Shown here: positions 1-10,400 of the stretch, piece after piece
How the letters are laid out: the number at the start of each line of letters is the position of its first letter
How positions within the stretch are numbered: position 1 is the stretch's first letter
DNA from: Hymenopus coronatus
Taxonomy: Eukaryota; Arthropoda; Insecta; Mantodea; Hymenopodidae
Length of the DNA stretch: 64,000 nt
Assembly: GCA_030762935.1 (NCBI GenBank)
Contig: CM060900.1
Span: 368,233,132 to 368,297,131, forward strand
Direction of reading: 5' to 3'
The notes under the pieces: model-generated
Database searches by the model: none
Seen by the model: the letters and a program-made list of their open reading frames with translations, nothing else
Told to the model about the DNA's origin: nothing
Translations under genes and position numbers: made by a program

Positions 1-307
1 TAATAAAATATTATTCTAAGCAAATATTTGTTACATTCTATTAACTATGTACAAGAGCAGGTCCATTTGAGGTCTGTCAGGTTGCCGTAGATTTGGGGTC
101 CCTTATACCCCCAGGTCCGCCTTGACTCGGAGAGCAAGGACTTCAAGAGCCACCAAACTCACGTTCTTAGAAACAAAAACCTGGAAAAAGAAAGCATAAA
201 CCAACTCCAGCATCACCAGGAAAGAGCGGTGACAGCGCTCACGCCAATTGGTGGGCAACTAGCCAACCAGAAGCGAGGGGGTGGGACAACCTCCACCGCA
301 CTACCAC

Positions 308-315
308 TATATAAG
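308..315 (+). promoter_or_regulatory. TATA box upstream of gag-only unit 1
   Basis: TATATAAG lies 23-25 bases before AACCACGGGG (331-340). That is the same motif with which the second unit begins after its A-run at 2075-2082. The spacing fits a TATA-directed start close to the 5' end of the element. Most non-LTR elements use internal promoters, so the TATA may belong to flanking DNA. No matching TATA stands in front of unit 2. Confidence 0.4.
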
Positions 316-330
316 CGAGAGCAAATAAGC

Positions 331-2082
331 AACCACGGGGGGGGGTGGTCTTTCGCCTCTGGTCGCCGTAGAGTAAAGAGCTACACCGACATGGGTAAAG
401 GCAACAGGAGGAAGAAACAACCGCAACCGGATGAAGAGCCACCTGACATTCCATCCGCCGACGACTCCGCGAGTGCCGACTGTACTGACACGGCCTCAGC
501 GCAGAACTCCCAGCCGCCCACTAGCTCTCCACCGACACAACCTACATTCGTTGAAGCTGACAATGGACACGGCGAAAACGTAGCAACACCAGCCACGAAG
601 ACCTGCACTGCCACCAACATGACCGTCACGCCTCCGCCGGACAGCAGCGCAGTTACGGACACGTCAAGCCAGAATGCAGCCAAAACATCCAAATGCCACA
701 GCCACTACAGTGCCGTCGCGACAGGAGTGTATAGACACCTGGCCTCTCAGCTGCTCCTGGAACAACTTCGACAGCACTGGCCCTCACTCTTGAAGGCCAC
801 CAGGATTGTTACCGGGAGCGGACCTACTCCACTTGTGCGACTAGTCTTTCGGGACAAAGCACATTACAACGCTGCTCTCCATGCGCGCGTGGACCTTTTC
901 GGTTTCACGCTGCGCTTCGAAGCCAGCAGAACGTCTTGGACTCCGCCGTGCCGCCGTTGTTGCCTGTATGGGCATGATATGGAGGATTGCTCGGCGCCGC
1001 CACGCTGCCACTATTGTGGCGCCCCGGAGTTTACGTCTACCTGCCAGCACCACGACCTGACCAGGCGCAAGAGATTTTGTGCCACCTGTTGCAGGTCTGA
1101 TCACTACACTGGACAGTCTCGCTGTCCACTGTACCCAAAGCCAGCTCCAACGGAAACGCAAGCAAGTCAACACGTAGGTAACTACCGCCTACCAGGAAGC
1201 TTGCGCGCCAACTCTGCAACACACGCCTCATCTAAACAGCCAACTCCGCAGCCCAGCCGGGCCTACACACATCAGCGCTCACCTCCAGGACAACCAGCAT
1301 CATCATCGCAGCAAGCCTGGAGACCAACGTTGAAAATGAACTCAACAGCAACGCAGACAGAAACCACGCCGCCGCAACAACCAACACAGCAGCAGACAGA
1401 CGAGCTTCTTTCTGAGCTCAATGTCTTATACACACTGCTACAGGAGACCGCAGACGCCAACGCCAAGATCGTGGATGCAATTCAGGACCTTCATGCCGAA
1501 ATCCTGAACCTGCCGACACAAATCACAACCCTTGAAGACACACTCACAAACCAGATCAAGCTGCACGCCGCAGAAGCGGCAGAAAACCATCTTGCCAGCC
1601 TTGATGCTCAGGAGAAGGCAAAAAAACTGATCACAACATATATCATACAAAGCCAGAACATTCTAATCAATGCATTAGATCCACACAATCCTCCGCCTTA
1701 TAAAGGAGATACCACGCGCTACAAACAGGGAAGGCCACATCGTAATTAACTATGGCCACCCCTGCACAATACCCATCCACACCACAGTACTATCACCAAC
1801 ATAAAACTAAAGTTACACCCCAAGATATAGGTCTACGTCTGGGCTTAGGTCAAGGCGTAATACCTACCCTCCACTGTCGGAATTCCGACCAACCCAAGTA
1901 AGCACCCACGATTACACGGTTTGCTTAGGCGGTACCGAGCCCCATTACACCAATGTTATCCCAATAAATAGAGACACCACAGAATCAAATTTTCTCTCCC
2001 ATATTCCCTTTTCCTTCCCAAATACCTTATTGACCTGTTATCCTTATAACCTTTATTCCTGTTATCCCCCCCCCAAAAAAAA
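331..2082 (+). mobile_element. Gag-only non-LTR retrotransposon unit 1
   Basis: This unit consists of a short 5' leader starting AACCACGGGG, one ORF (391-1749), a 3' UTR of about 320 bases with a pyrimidine-rich end, nine C's (2066-2074) and eight A's (2075-2082). It is followed directly by a second, diverged unit in the same orientation. The 3' UTR stretch from about 1918 (GGTTTGCTTAGGCGGTACCG) to 2065 recurs at about 3502-3650. No endonuclease or reverse transcriptase lies between the ORF and the next unit, so this is an ORF1-only, non-autonomous layout. The A-run suggests priming on a polyadenylated 3' end. Confidence 0.65.
391..1749 (+). CDS. ORF1/Gag-like protein with zinc knuckles (non-LTR element)
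   Basis: This is a nucleic-acid-binding ORF1 (Gag) protein of the jockey/R1-like type, expected to coat element RNA. I chose ATG 391 (MGKGNRRKK) because it aligns with the ATG of the second unit at 2122. The frame is open upstream to a GTG at 229, but that start has no support. From 391 it is 452 residues: a Pro/Thr/Ser-rich N-terminus, then a region around residues 105-180 like the domain that precedes knuckles in this family (SLLKATRI, PLVRLVF). Next come a CX2CX4HX4C knuckle (CRRCCLYGHDMEDC), a CHYC cluster and a CATC-H-C cluster, then a Gln/Pro-rich linker. The C-terminal 110 or so residues are heptad-like and probably coiled coil. The ORF is uninterrupted, unlike its neighbour. No pol ORF follows. 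Confidence 0.75.
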   Translation: MGKGNRRKKQPQPDEEPPDIPSADDSASADCTDTASAQNSQPPTSSPPTQPTFVEADNGHGENVATPATKTCTATNMTVTPPPDSSAVTDTSSQNAAKTSKCHSHYSAVATGVYRHLASQLLLEQLRQHWPSLLKATRIVTGSGPTPLVRLVFRDKAHYNAALHARVDLFGFTLRFEASRTSWTPPCRRCCLYGHDMEDCSAPPRCHYCGAPEFTSTCQHHDLTRRKRFCATCCRSDHYTGQSRCPLYPKPAPTETQASQHVGNYRLPGSLRANSATHASSKQPTPQPSRAYTHQRSPPGQPASSSQQAWRPTLKMNSTATQTETTPPQQPTQQQTDELLSELNVLYTLLQETADANAKIVDAIQDLHAEILNLPTQITTLEDTLTNQIKLHAAEAAENHLASLDAQEKAKKLITTYIIQSQNILINALDPHNPPPYKGDTTRYKQGRPHRN

Positions 2083-3656
2083 CAACCACGGGGGTTCGCT
2101 CTCTGCCTTCACAGAGTAAGCATGGGAGGGAAACGCCACAAGCCTGCCGCAGCCGCCCAAGAGCCAATCGAGGAGCCGCCGGAGACGGTCGCCGCCAACG
2201 CCGACCCAGTCTCCCAGCCTACAACCTCCGCCGAGCCTGAACCTGCCACCACGGAAACTCACGCCGCATCTTCCGCCGTCGAAGCCTCACAATCACCGCT
2301 GTACATCACAACCGACAACACACCGCCTACACCACCTACGTCGTCACCAGTACTAGACCTCTCCTCGCTGCCGCGCTTCTGCGCAGTGGTGCGTGGAGTT
2401 CACCGGCAATTACCGGACGGTCTAGTACTCAACGCTGGCCGTCTTCGTTGGCCTTCACTCATGAAAGCCACAAGAATCCACACAGAGAGAGGACCGTCAC
2501 CACTTGTTAGGCTGGAGTTCTGGAACGAGGCGGACTACCGCGCCGCCTTAGCTGATGGGTTGCCTGCCCTCGGGCAGGTGCTCGCAGTTGAGCCCGGACG
2601 AAGCGTCCGTGTCTTCCCGTGTCGCCGGTGCTGCCAGTACGGGCACTCCTCAGACACCTCACAGCCGCCGCCCGTTGCCACCATTGTGGTGCCGGATGTC
2701 TCACCGCCGCCTGCACCTACCACAGCTTTACACACAGGATCGTGTACTGTGCTACCTGCAACAGTGCAGGTCACTACTCGGGTCAAGAGGTGTGCCCACA
2801 ACGTCCGACAGATGCCAGCCAGTCACCAGCCGCACGCCGCGCCGCCACAGCTAGCCAGTCATCAGCCGCACGCTGCACCACCACAGCCAGCCTCTCAACC
2901 GCCAGCACCCACCATCACCTCTTCGCAGACACAACAACCGCAGACCCCCACATTCATCCAAATCCAAACTGACATAGCAACCAACACAGACGAACTCCAA
3001 AACCTAAGCCTAGCAGTCAACACCATCGTCAACCGAATTTCCACGTGGGAGGAAGTCCTGACCTGATCTCTGGCGGAGCTTCAGGCAACCGCCCGCAGCC
3101 TGCAATCAACACCACAAGAAGTTCACAGGGAGAACGCCGCCTTGCGAGACCACTTCAACAGGAGCCTCGAGAAGGTGGTGGACTACCTAAACAACTCTAG
3201 GTTCTACAAGGTCCACAAGCAGCTCGATGAGCTGACTCAACAACAGTCTCGTGGCTTGACCATCCGGCTTTAAGATATGACACATCAACTCACAGCAGCT
3301 ATACACCAACGTCCCTACATGTTAAGCTTTGGAGCTCCACCGGCTACGCCGCCCAGAACACACTTGGGAAGAGCTCCATCGCCCTCCTAACAAACCTTTC
3401 TGGAAATATGATGCACCCAAATGTTTGTACGTCTCCGTCAGAGCATTGCGCCATGTCTGCCTACGCCCTACGTTCATCACATAGTAATCACTCACAAACA
3501 CCCGGTTTGCTTCGGCGGTACCGGGCCTCATGTTACCACAGCTGCCCCAATAAGTAGCGACAACACACTATTAAATCCTTTCGCTCCCCCTTTCCTTTAT
3601 CCTTCCCAAACACCTTATACACCTGTTATCCTTTTAACCTTTATTCTGCCCCCCCT
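2083..3656 (+). mobile_element. Gag-only non-LTR retrotransposon unit 2
   Basis: This is the second head-to-tail unit. Its leader (CAACCACGGGGG, then a TTCGCTCTCTG stretch) aligns with the leader of unit 1. Its ORF is homologous but broken, and its 3' UTR has the same GGCGGTACCG, CCTGTTATCC and C-run landmarks. After the C-run (3649-3655) the sequence changes to a block containing GATGAGCGAAACGTCGG. That block is not seen after unit 1. Confidence 0.6.
2122..3273 (+). pseudogene. ORF1/Gag-like protein, frameshifted copy
   Basis: This copy is homologous to the unit 1 ORF. It shares WPSLMKATRI, PLVRLEF and the first knuckle start (FPCRRCCQYGH). Near 2655 the frame shifts. The CHHC and CATC-GH knuckles then read only in the frame of about 2656-2815, after which a second shift restores the first frame. 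An in-frame TGA at 3064-3066 interrupts the tail, yet a charged coiled-coil-like segment stays open beyond it to TAA 3271-3273. It would not give a functional product as it stands. Confidence 0.65.
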
Positions 3657-4785
3657 CAAGCACTACACAAGAGCTCAGAAGAAGCTCACGATAAGATGAG
3701 CGAAACGTCGGCAATCCCGTGCAAGATAACGCGGCCTGCTCCGGAAGCTAAGAAGACACATTGTTTTATTTTGTTTATTTAATAGTTGTGGCAATTAGTC
3801 ATAAACATTACACTAAACAATGCTGCACACCAACTGCCAAGCGAGAATATAAATTTGTAGTTGGTCTACTAAGGCATACAGTTTGTTTAAATATGTGCAT
3901 CAATATTGGTTATACTGTCGGAAAGGTCGCCATTTCGTGGCGGATGCAACAGTCACTGAGTGGTGGGACTGGGACGTGGCGATTGTTGCGCTTGTAAATA
4001 AAAACCAAAACATTAATTCCGAACCTTAACATTTTTTTTTTTTTGCATAGCAAAAGTTAAAGCTTTAGTAATGTACTGGCTTATGCTTCCTAGATAGTTA
4101 AAAGCCACAAAAACTTTTGTAGCTCTCCATCTGTTTGTGTATTAAAATAGAAAAGCACATGTCCATATAGAGCTTAATCTTAAAAACTTGTTTCTTAAAA
4201 GCTTGCCCCGATGATATGTATTCTTTTGCTCACATTCCCTTCTCCTTTCTCCTGATTGGCTAAGTACATATTTGAATGTGCGATATACGAACCTTATGCA
4301 GTGCAAGGTCAGATGATAGAAAACAGATAAATACTCTTGTCATCATAGATGTATGTGCTTTCGTCATCCTGAGAGGAAGATTTAAAATGCAGGATTCTCC
4401 AAAGCGTATCAGTTGACAAAAGATTACGCGTATTTTAGAAGCATTAACTCTTGTTGCATACTTGTTTCAGACGATTATGAAAATGTAAAATTGATAATTC
4501 CCTTCGGATATATAAACGTATATGTTCATGTTATATAAAGAAACACTTTGTATCGCACAACTGCCTATTCCACAACAGGAGCCAATGAGAGGTGACTAAT
4601 CATATGACAATTAAGAGATACGAGGCAAAGTTATGTGGAACAAGACTTAGATTTGTGTATCTCACACATTATAGTCATGCATGGGATTGCCAGGTTCTTT
4701 GAATGAAATGTAGAACATTATAGATAAGCATTAAATGTAGGAAAATGAAATTCCAACTTATAATGTTACTCAAAATGAATAAAAG
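3657..4785. other. Non-coding, no recognisable gene
   Basis: The first 100 bases (3657-3760) look like a repeat tail (GATGAGCGAAACGTCGGC) ending in a T-rich stretch. The rest is AT-rich, with a T-run at about 4031-4044. The short ORFs at 3421-3699 and 3761-3997 have no recognisable motif. Confidence 0.5.
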
Positions 4786-5095
4786 GACGAACGGATGGAT
4801 GGTGGTGGATAGATGGGTGGGTGGGTGTGGGTGGATGGTTGGGTGGATGGATCTGTAGGTGGGTCGGTGGGTACATGTGGGATGGATGGGTGAGTCGGTG
4901 GGTAGATGTGTGGATGGGTGTGTGGGCGGACGTGTGGGTGGGCCGGAGTGTAGATGTGTGGGTGGATGGTTCGGTGGGCGAATGGAAGGATGGATGGGTG
5001 GAAGATTGGGCGGGTGGGAGAATGGGTTGGTGGTTGGGTGAATGGGCGTTTAAGTGGACAGAGGGATGGGCGGACGGTCACACAGGCAGGCAGAT
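4786..5095. repeat. GGATG/GGGTG minisatellite
   Basis: This is a 310-base tract built from GGATG, GGGTG and GTGGGTGG variants with a strongly G-rich plus strand. The overlapping ORFs on both strands (Gly/Trp-rich and Pro/His-rich) are low-complexity artefacts. Confidence 0.85.
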
Positions 5096-5984
5096 GTCAC
5101 ATTAATTAAGCATTCAGATGATAAAACTGAACGGAGTTATCAAACAGTCGTAACAACTATACTGCGAAGAACGTATTTGATATAAAACACCGCGCTTAGA
5201 TTTATAATCCTGACATCCTTCACAACGTAAATGTTTAATTTACAACACTATTTTGAATGAGTCGATCAACGGCGTGTTTCTCTTCTGTGTCTACTGTCCT
5301 AATTTCAGTGGAAAAAACTCTTTTAATGTGTAGGAATAGTTGTATGTAGGAATAGTAAAGTAATGCCACTATTTTCAACAAATGTTTTTCTAATCTTTCT
5401 TGAGTGGTTCATTCCTTCCGAATGAATTTGGATTTGAAAGCAAAGCATGTTTATTCCTCAAAATAGAACATAGAAAATATTTTTAAAAATTCCCCAACGA
5501 TATCGAACACAAGGTAAAAGTGTTTAGCAGTAAGAGTATACATGGACGGGGTCACTACACACAGACAGAGCTACCCTGAGGGTCCTTTGCGTCTTACGTG
5601 ACTCCAAGATGGGAGGGATTAGGGGAGAGATCCGAAGGGCGACCAGATCGGGTTGAGAAAGGGCTCAAGCATAGACGGGGTCCCTAACGGTTACAAGCGC
5701 AACGCCTTCGAAGCCACCCAATCCCTGCTCATGAGCCCAGAGTCTCTGGTGGTCCTCTCGAGGGAGCCCGGGCCCGAAAATCACGTAGGCGGGTCCCGAT
5801 TCACACGGCGACACCAGGGTAAATCCTTTACAGTGTGCAACCCGGCTAACAGTGTCCCCTGACCTTTAAACCCTAAAAGAGATGGCAAGGAAATGACGAT
5901 AACAGGAAATTGTAAACCGGAAAATTCGGGGGATGAAAGGAATCTTTCCAGCTTTAGTCTGCCGATCTCGTGAAACCCCCGATA
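5096..5984. other. AT-rich spacer, then GC-richer block
   Basis: Positions 5096-5540 are AT-rich with no motif. From about 5541 composition becomes GC-richer. A GACGGGGTC-like phrase occurs twice (about 5544 and 5676), suggesting an unclassified old repeat that continues into the tRNA-like segment after 5985. No gene is recognisable. Confidence 0.4.
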
Positions 5985-6086
5985 AACCCCATCAGTCAGG
6001 AAGGCCGATCACGGGAATTGAGCCTACGACTTCCTGAAGGCGGCCCATAGGCGAGACCGTCCCAGCCATCCTGCTCGGTGTGTAAA
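5985..6086 (-). repeat. Possible tRNA-derived SINE head
   Basis: On the minus strand the sequence reads GAGCAGGATGGCTGGGAC (A-box-like) and, about 50 bases on, GTAGGCTCAATTCCCG (B-box-like GGTTCAANCC). That order and spacing suggest a Pol III promoter of a tRNA-derived SINE. The match is loose and no target duplication was found. Confidence 0.35.
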
Positions 6087-6268
6087 AGCGTTGGTCATGT
6101 CTGGGATTTTCCGGACTTCTGTTAACTCTAAGCTCTATTGCAGATAATTTTGCCCCTACCTCTTAACTGTCATGTGACTATCAATCCTCGTTAGTTGTTG
6201 TGGTGGAATAGCAGTTGTGAGTAATTTAAGAGAGAGAGCTGGACCAGGGGCTAATGCGCATACATAGG

Positions 6269-6463
6269 AGAGATAAGAAATTCTAGGAGACATGCTGGGA
6301 GGGGAAGGAAACCTAAGAAAAGATAGGGAATGCTAGCTGACATGCTAGGAGGAGCAGACCTAGGGAGAGATAGGGAATACTAGGAGACGTACTAGGAGGA
6401 GGAAACCTAGGGAGAGATAGGGAATACTAGGAGGCATACTGGTAGGAAGAGGAAACCTAACCT
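6269..6463. repeat. 48-bp tandem repeat, four units
   Basis: Units start near 6269, 6317, 6365 and 6413, giving a period of 48. Each runs from AGAGATAGGGAATRCTAGG to GGAAACCTAGG. Units 3 and 4 are the most alike. The last unit carries a small insertion (CTGGTAGG). Confidence 0.8.
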
Positions 6464-6474
6464 AGACTCAGAAC

Positions 6475-8100
6475 ATTGAATGTGTTTTTCAGTACTTTAG
6501 AATTCTTTTAAGGGCTTTAGCTATGTTTTACTGTATTTTTTTTAAACTCATTTCCCTAGTATGTTAACATGTGTTATTGTGCACCTTTCTTTACATTTTT
6601 GGGATTTCCGAGTTTTTTTTCTTCAGTATTTAGCCATCTTTTATAAGCTTTTAGCACTTTTCTTATACATAGTGTGTGATGTTCGAAGGCTGCTTTCATT
6701 CTTTTGAAGTGTTTGTTCTGCTTAATGCGTGCTTGCGGATCATTCATGACATTTTTTAAAGGTTCTTTGTGTGCTGGAACAGCTGTTTCCAGTGCTTTTA
6801 ATGGCATGCCATGACATTTGGAGTGTGTTTGGGACTCAGGGTATACATCAGGCATTTTAGTTCTTTTTCGCTCATTTTCCACCACTTCGAGTGCTGCAAC
6901 AAGCACTTTCGTATGCCTTTAAAGGCATTCTATGTCATTTTCCGTACGTATATGAATTTTAACACACTTACAGTCACTTTAGGACATTTGGGACTATTTT
7001 CCGGTCGTTTGCAGTGCTTTCTGTCTCCTTGCAGATACTTTATGTCACTTTTTAAACTATTCAGAACTATAGAATGGTGTTAAGTGTGGATTTTGAGAGC
7101 AGATGGGTGTTGTTTAAATAAAAAAATAGATAAACATAACGTATATTTATTTCAAAGTTACCTCATGACTACAAGAAGAGGACGTAGAAAACACGCACAT
7201 CCGGTTTCATAGTCGGAAGTGCCATCATAAGTTAAAATGAACTTTACCTGGTTATATGAAACATAAACAAAGCACAGGTTAATGTTACCAGCTGACATTA
7301 TAACATTAAGTTCTCAGGAAATAAGTATTTCAGAGCACTTTAAATATATTTTTAGGGCATCTTTTATGCGTCTTGTGGCACCGGTAAAATTATATTGATA
7401 ATCTTATAGGACATCTAGAAACACCATTAGCATGTTAGGGCGATGAACTACTTTTTCTGTCTTGTGACCCATTTTCTTTTGTTTTCTATAATGGTGGCAT
7501 TTTGTGCTAGTTAATGTCGTTTCTCAACAATTGTCCACGTTTATACAGTATTTTCCCTCATCGCTACGGTATTTCGGATGTTTTTCTCACTAATGTTTAC
7601 GTTTTATAGCACTTCAATGTGTTCCTGGTTGTTTTTATTCCTTGTATGGACCGTACTCTTGCAATTTTGTCATACTTTTCACTAGTTTGGATCATTTATG
7701 AACATTTTTGCATTCTGTTTTAGTGTTCTTTTTGTCCGTAAAAGTCATATTGTATTCTTTTTGTAAACTTCTGCATGTTCAGATGCTAACATGTGAAGTG
7801 AAGAGATGTGTTCTGTGTTTCTTCATGTTTTTTTTATTTATCTTATTTTGTTTAATGTACCTCTTCTTTTTGTCAAGATTTTTTTTTCAAGACTAGCATT
7901 AAAAGAACGATTTAGGCCTTTGTTGCTGAAGTATTTATTCAATAAACATTATGTTACTTGTGTTTTTATTTTTCTCCTGTTGTTTTGCTGTCTCTTGTCT
8001 TTTAAAAAATATATTTTTCTCCAGAATAAATATCGATTTTGTTGTTTGTTGAAGTACTCGTTATCTTTTTTGAGCTCTTGACTGTATTTACATCTTTTAT
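6475..8100 (-). repeat. Degenerate dispersed repeat, TTTTA-GGCATTTT type, copy 1
   Basis: This is a long AT-rich tract with irregular recurrence of CTTTTA, GGCATTT and CACTTT words. The part at about 6705-6890 is an inverted copy of 17890-18090. Both contain TTTGTTCTGCT, GGATCATT or AGATCATT, CAGCTGTTTC and TGCTTTTAATGGCA in the same order on opposite strands. No open frame or terminal repeats are recognisable. The ORFs at 6811-7083 and 7806-8081 are translations of repeat. Confidence 0.55.
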
Positions 8101-9405
8101 TAGCATGGAATATATTATAGATAATTAGTATGGAAGTATTGTAGCTAAAGAGGTTAGACGCTCTCCGCTTATTGTCTATTCTATTTTCTTATCATTTAAC
8201 CTAATCTAATCCGACTTAAGCTCGGCACACAGAATATTTTCCACTCCCTTCAGTTGCTTTTTAGGAGCTTTCGCTGAGTATTCCATTCTTTTCTAATATT
8301 TTGATGTGCTTATAGTGATTTTTGTAAACGTTTTTCAAGTTATTTCAGGCATTTTTGTGGGCATGTTGAATGTATTTCAATTTGGATCAGCCATTTGCAT
8401 GTAATTAAAGACATTTCAGGACATGACGAATGTATTTAACGCTCTAGAGCAGGTATTTCAGGTTTCTTTTCAAGACTTTCGAGAACTTTTAAGATAATTT
8501 GAAGGTATTTTAAGCAATGTTTTAATATATATACTTATATGACTAATTCAAAATGTTAACTGCAGTTATATACGCGTTCCAAAGTTACTTAGCTTTTATA
8601 GTTAGAATGCATAAGAAAACTTACAAAGGTCCCCTCATGAGAGGACGAGAAGCTAACCACGTGTTCTTTTTATACAGTTATTTAACGGTTTAATATCCCA
8701 AAAACGCCCCTTCATTAAAATGTATTTAAGGTTTACAATGTTCTTAGTTTTGAAAATATCAAAAATGGAACCTTCATAGGATCGATCCAAGAACCTAAGG
8801 ATATTTATTTTCATTGTATCCATAAAATAAACGATAAGAACATCTGTTTCGTTTTTATACGCTCTACTTATGACCATATCTTTAAGGGTTATTCAACTTG
8901 GAAATAAAGCCCATCGAGTCAAAGTTCGAACCGAGTCCGATAGGTTAAAATGTATATAATATCTTAATTTTAGGTGCTACGTGCATCAATATTCAGTTTT
9001 CATCTTTAACATACGCCCTATAGTCCAGGATTCAGCCATAAACTTAAACAGTTAGCGAAAGCTATGGAATCAAACCAAGGATCAATGATCAAAGTTTATT
9101 CTTGCTGCTGATGTAATGTAATAATAGGTGCTATAAAAGTTTTGTCCAATCTCATTAGGACTAACAGTACCTGATATAATTAAGTTTAAGTGTTATGATT
9201 CAAACTCCGGCCCTTGAAGTGCACTTGTATATTGAGAGCACTAATTAGCTTCTCTATAAAAAATATTGTTAATTATTAATTATTTAGCACTGCATACTTA
9301 AAGATTACAAATGCTTATTAGCGTATGTATTTAACAGAGTAAATTAAGCTTGGAGCAGAAATAGAAAGCTGACGGCAAGATAGTAGAAGGATGTGAGAAG
9401 CGCTT
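8101..9405. other. AT-rich, no gene; weak repeat words
   Basis: Positions 8240-8530 again carry scattered GGCATTT/ATTTCAGG words in the style of the preceding tract. From 8530 to 9230 nothing is recognisable. TAATTAGCTTCTCTATAAAA at about 9243 recurs at about 13267 before the second LTR (TAATTAGCTTGTCTATAAAA), so some flanking DNA may belong to the LTR element. Confidence 0.4.
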
Positions 9406-9936
9406 TGTTAGAAAGGTTTCTTTTGTCCAGTCACGTACAACCGGGTCACGACGGGGGTAAACCTTAAAATTCGGAAGACAGTAATTTTCCATTGTAAAAA
9501 CGTGTCACGTGAGGGTTGCAGTGCACCCTGGGATGAGAAAACTGACTTTTGGATAATATTTACATCAATTGCGCGGCCTTTCTGTCCAATCAGAAAGAAG
9601 CCACTATGACGGTCTTTTTAGTATATAAAGAGCCCAAGAAGGCACATCGGACTGTCTTCTGTCTGCTATCTGCTGGCTGTCTGTTATCCGCTGGCTGTCT
9701 GCCATCTGTCGCTGTCTGTTAACTGTACGTCGCTGTATGACGCTGTCATGCTGATCTTGTAATACTGTCATGCTGTTGGGCTGAACGTCACTTCTTCTCA
9801 CAAAGTTAAGCACGGTAACTAGTAACGAAAACTTAGTAGTTTCCAGCGCTCTAAATGTATTTAAAGTCAGTGACGTGTGTTACATTATATTGTATAAAGC
9901 AGAATCAAGGAAGAAGAAGTAAATATAATTACGTGT
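9406..9936 (+). repeat. 5' long terminal repeat
   Basis: It starts TGTTAGAAAG and matches 13313-13823 almost throughout, including GTCCAGTCACGTACAAC, the TATA region and TATTGTATAAAGCAGAATC. It holds an expanded CTGTCTG-type run (about 9652-9722) that is shorter in the other LTR. Similarity stops after ACGTGT. Confidence 0.75.
9622..9630 (+). promoter_or_regulatory. LTR TATA box
   Basis: TATATAAAG in the 5' LTR is conserved as TATATAAAA at 13532-13540 in the 3' LTR. Both are followed by AGCCCAAGAAGGCACATCGG. It is the likely core promoter, with a start about 25-30 bases downstream. Confidence 0.6.
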
Positions 9937-10261
9937 GATTAGACAAGTATTAAAGTTCCTAACAAGTATTTAAGTTAGCAGAAATGTAAAGCAAAGTGGT
10001 TGTCTCGCATCTCTTAGTAAGAAACAAACTCCAGGAAAGTTACGCAAGTCTTTATTATTATGATATCACTCCATGAACTACCCCCATTAGCTGCACCACC
10101 CCAAGAGAGTCAACCATCGTGCAGGCTGGGTAACACCGAGGCAAATTTACCGGTAGTATATTCACAACACCAGGTACGTGGGTCTACTCATTGGTAGTGG
10201 AGAGTCTTGCCAACGTCACCAAACTGGGCTCGAACCCGAGAACTAAGCATCTGGTGTTTTT

Positions 10262-10400
10262 AAGGCCACCGCACAGGGCACCCAACGTCTGAGCTCACCG
10301 CATATGGCGCTCAACGTATGAGCCCACCGCATATGACGCCCAACGTATGAGCTCACCGCATATGACGCCCAAAGTCTGAGTCCACCGCATATGGCTTCCA
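10262..10400 (+). repeat. 29-bp tandem repeat in the LTR-element leader
   Basis: About 4.5 units of a 29-base motif with the core CCACCGCATATGACGCCCAA. A shorter array with the same core lies at 14311-14409. Unit differences are single substitutions. It is upstream of gag. Confidence 0.75.

Noticed and set aside
229..390. N-terminal extension of the first ORF from a GTG at 229
   Set aside because: The second unit starts at the ATG matching 391, and homology does not extend upstream. The extension crosses the TATA box and apparent 5' end.
4770..5105. Trp/Gly-rich and Pro/His-rich ORFs on both strands
   Set aside because: Both are translations of the GGATG/GGGTG minisatellite.
6811..8081. Phe/Leu-rich ORFs that look like membrane proteins
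   Set aside because: T-rich repeat DNA gives such frames by chance. No start context, no homology, and the DNA recurs as a non-coding repeat.
10262..10400. CRISPR-like array of 29-base repeats
   Set aside because: The units are contiguous with no spacers and lie in an LTR-element leader. It is a tandem repeat in a eukaryotic genome.
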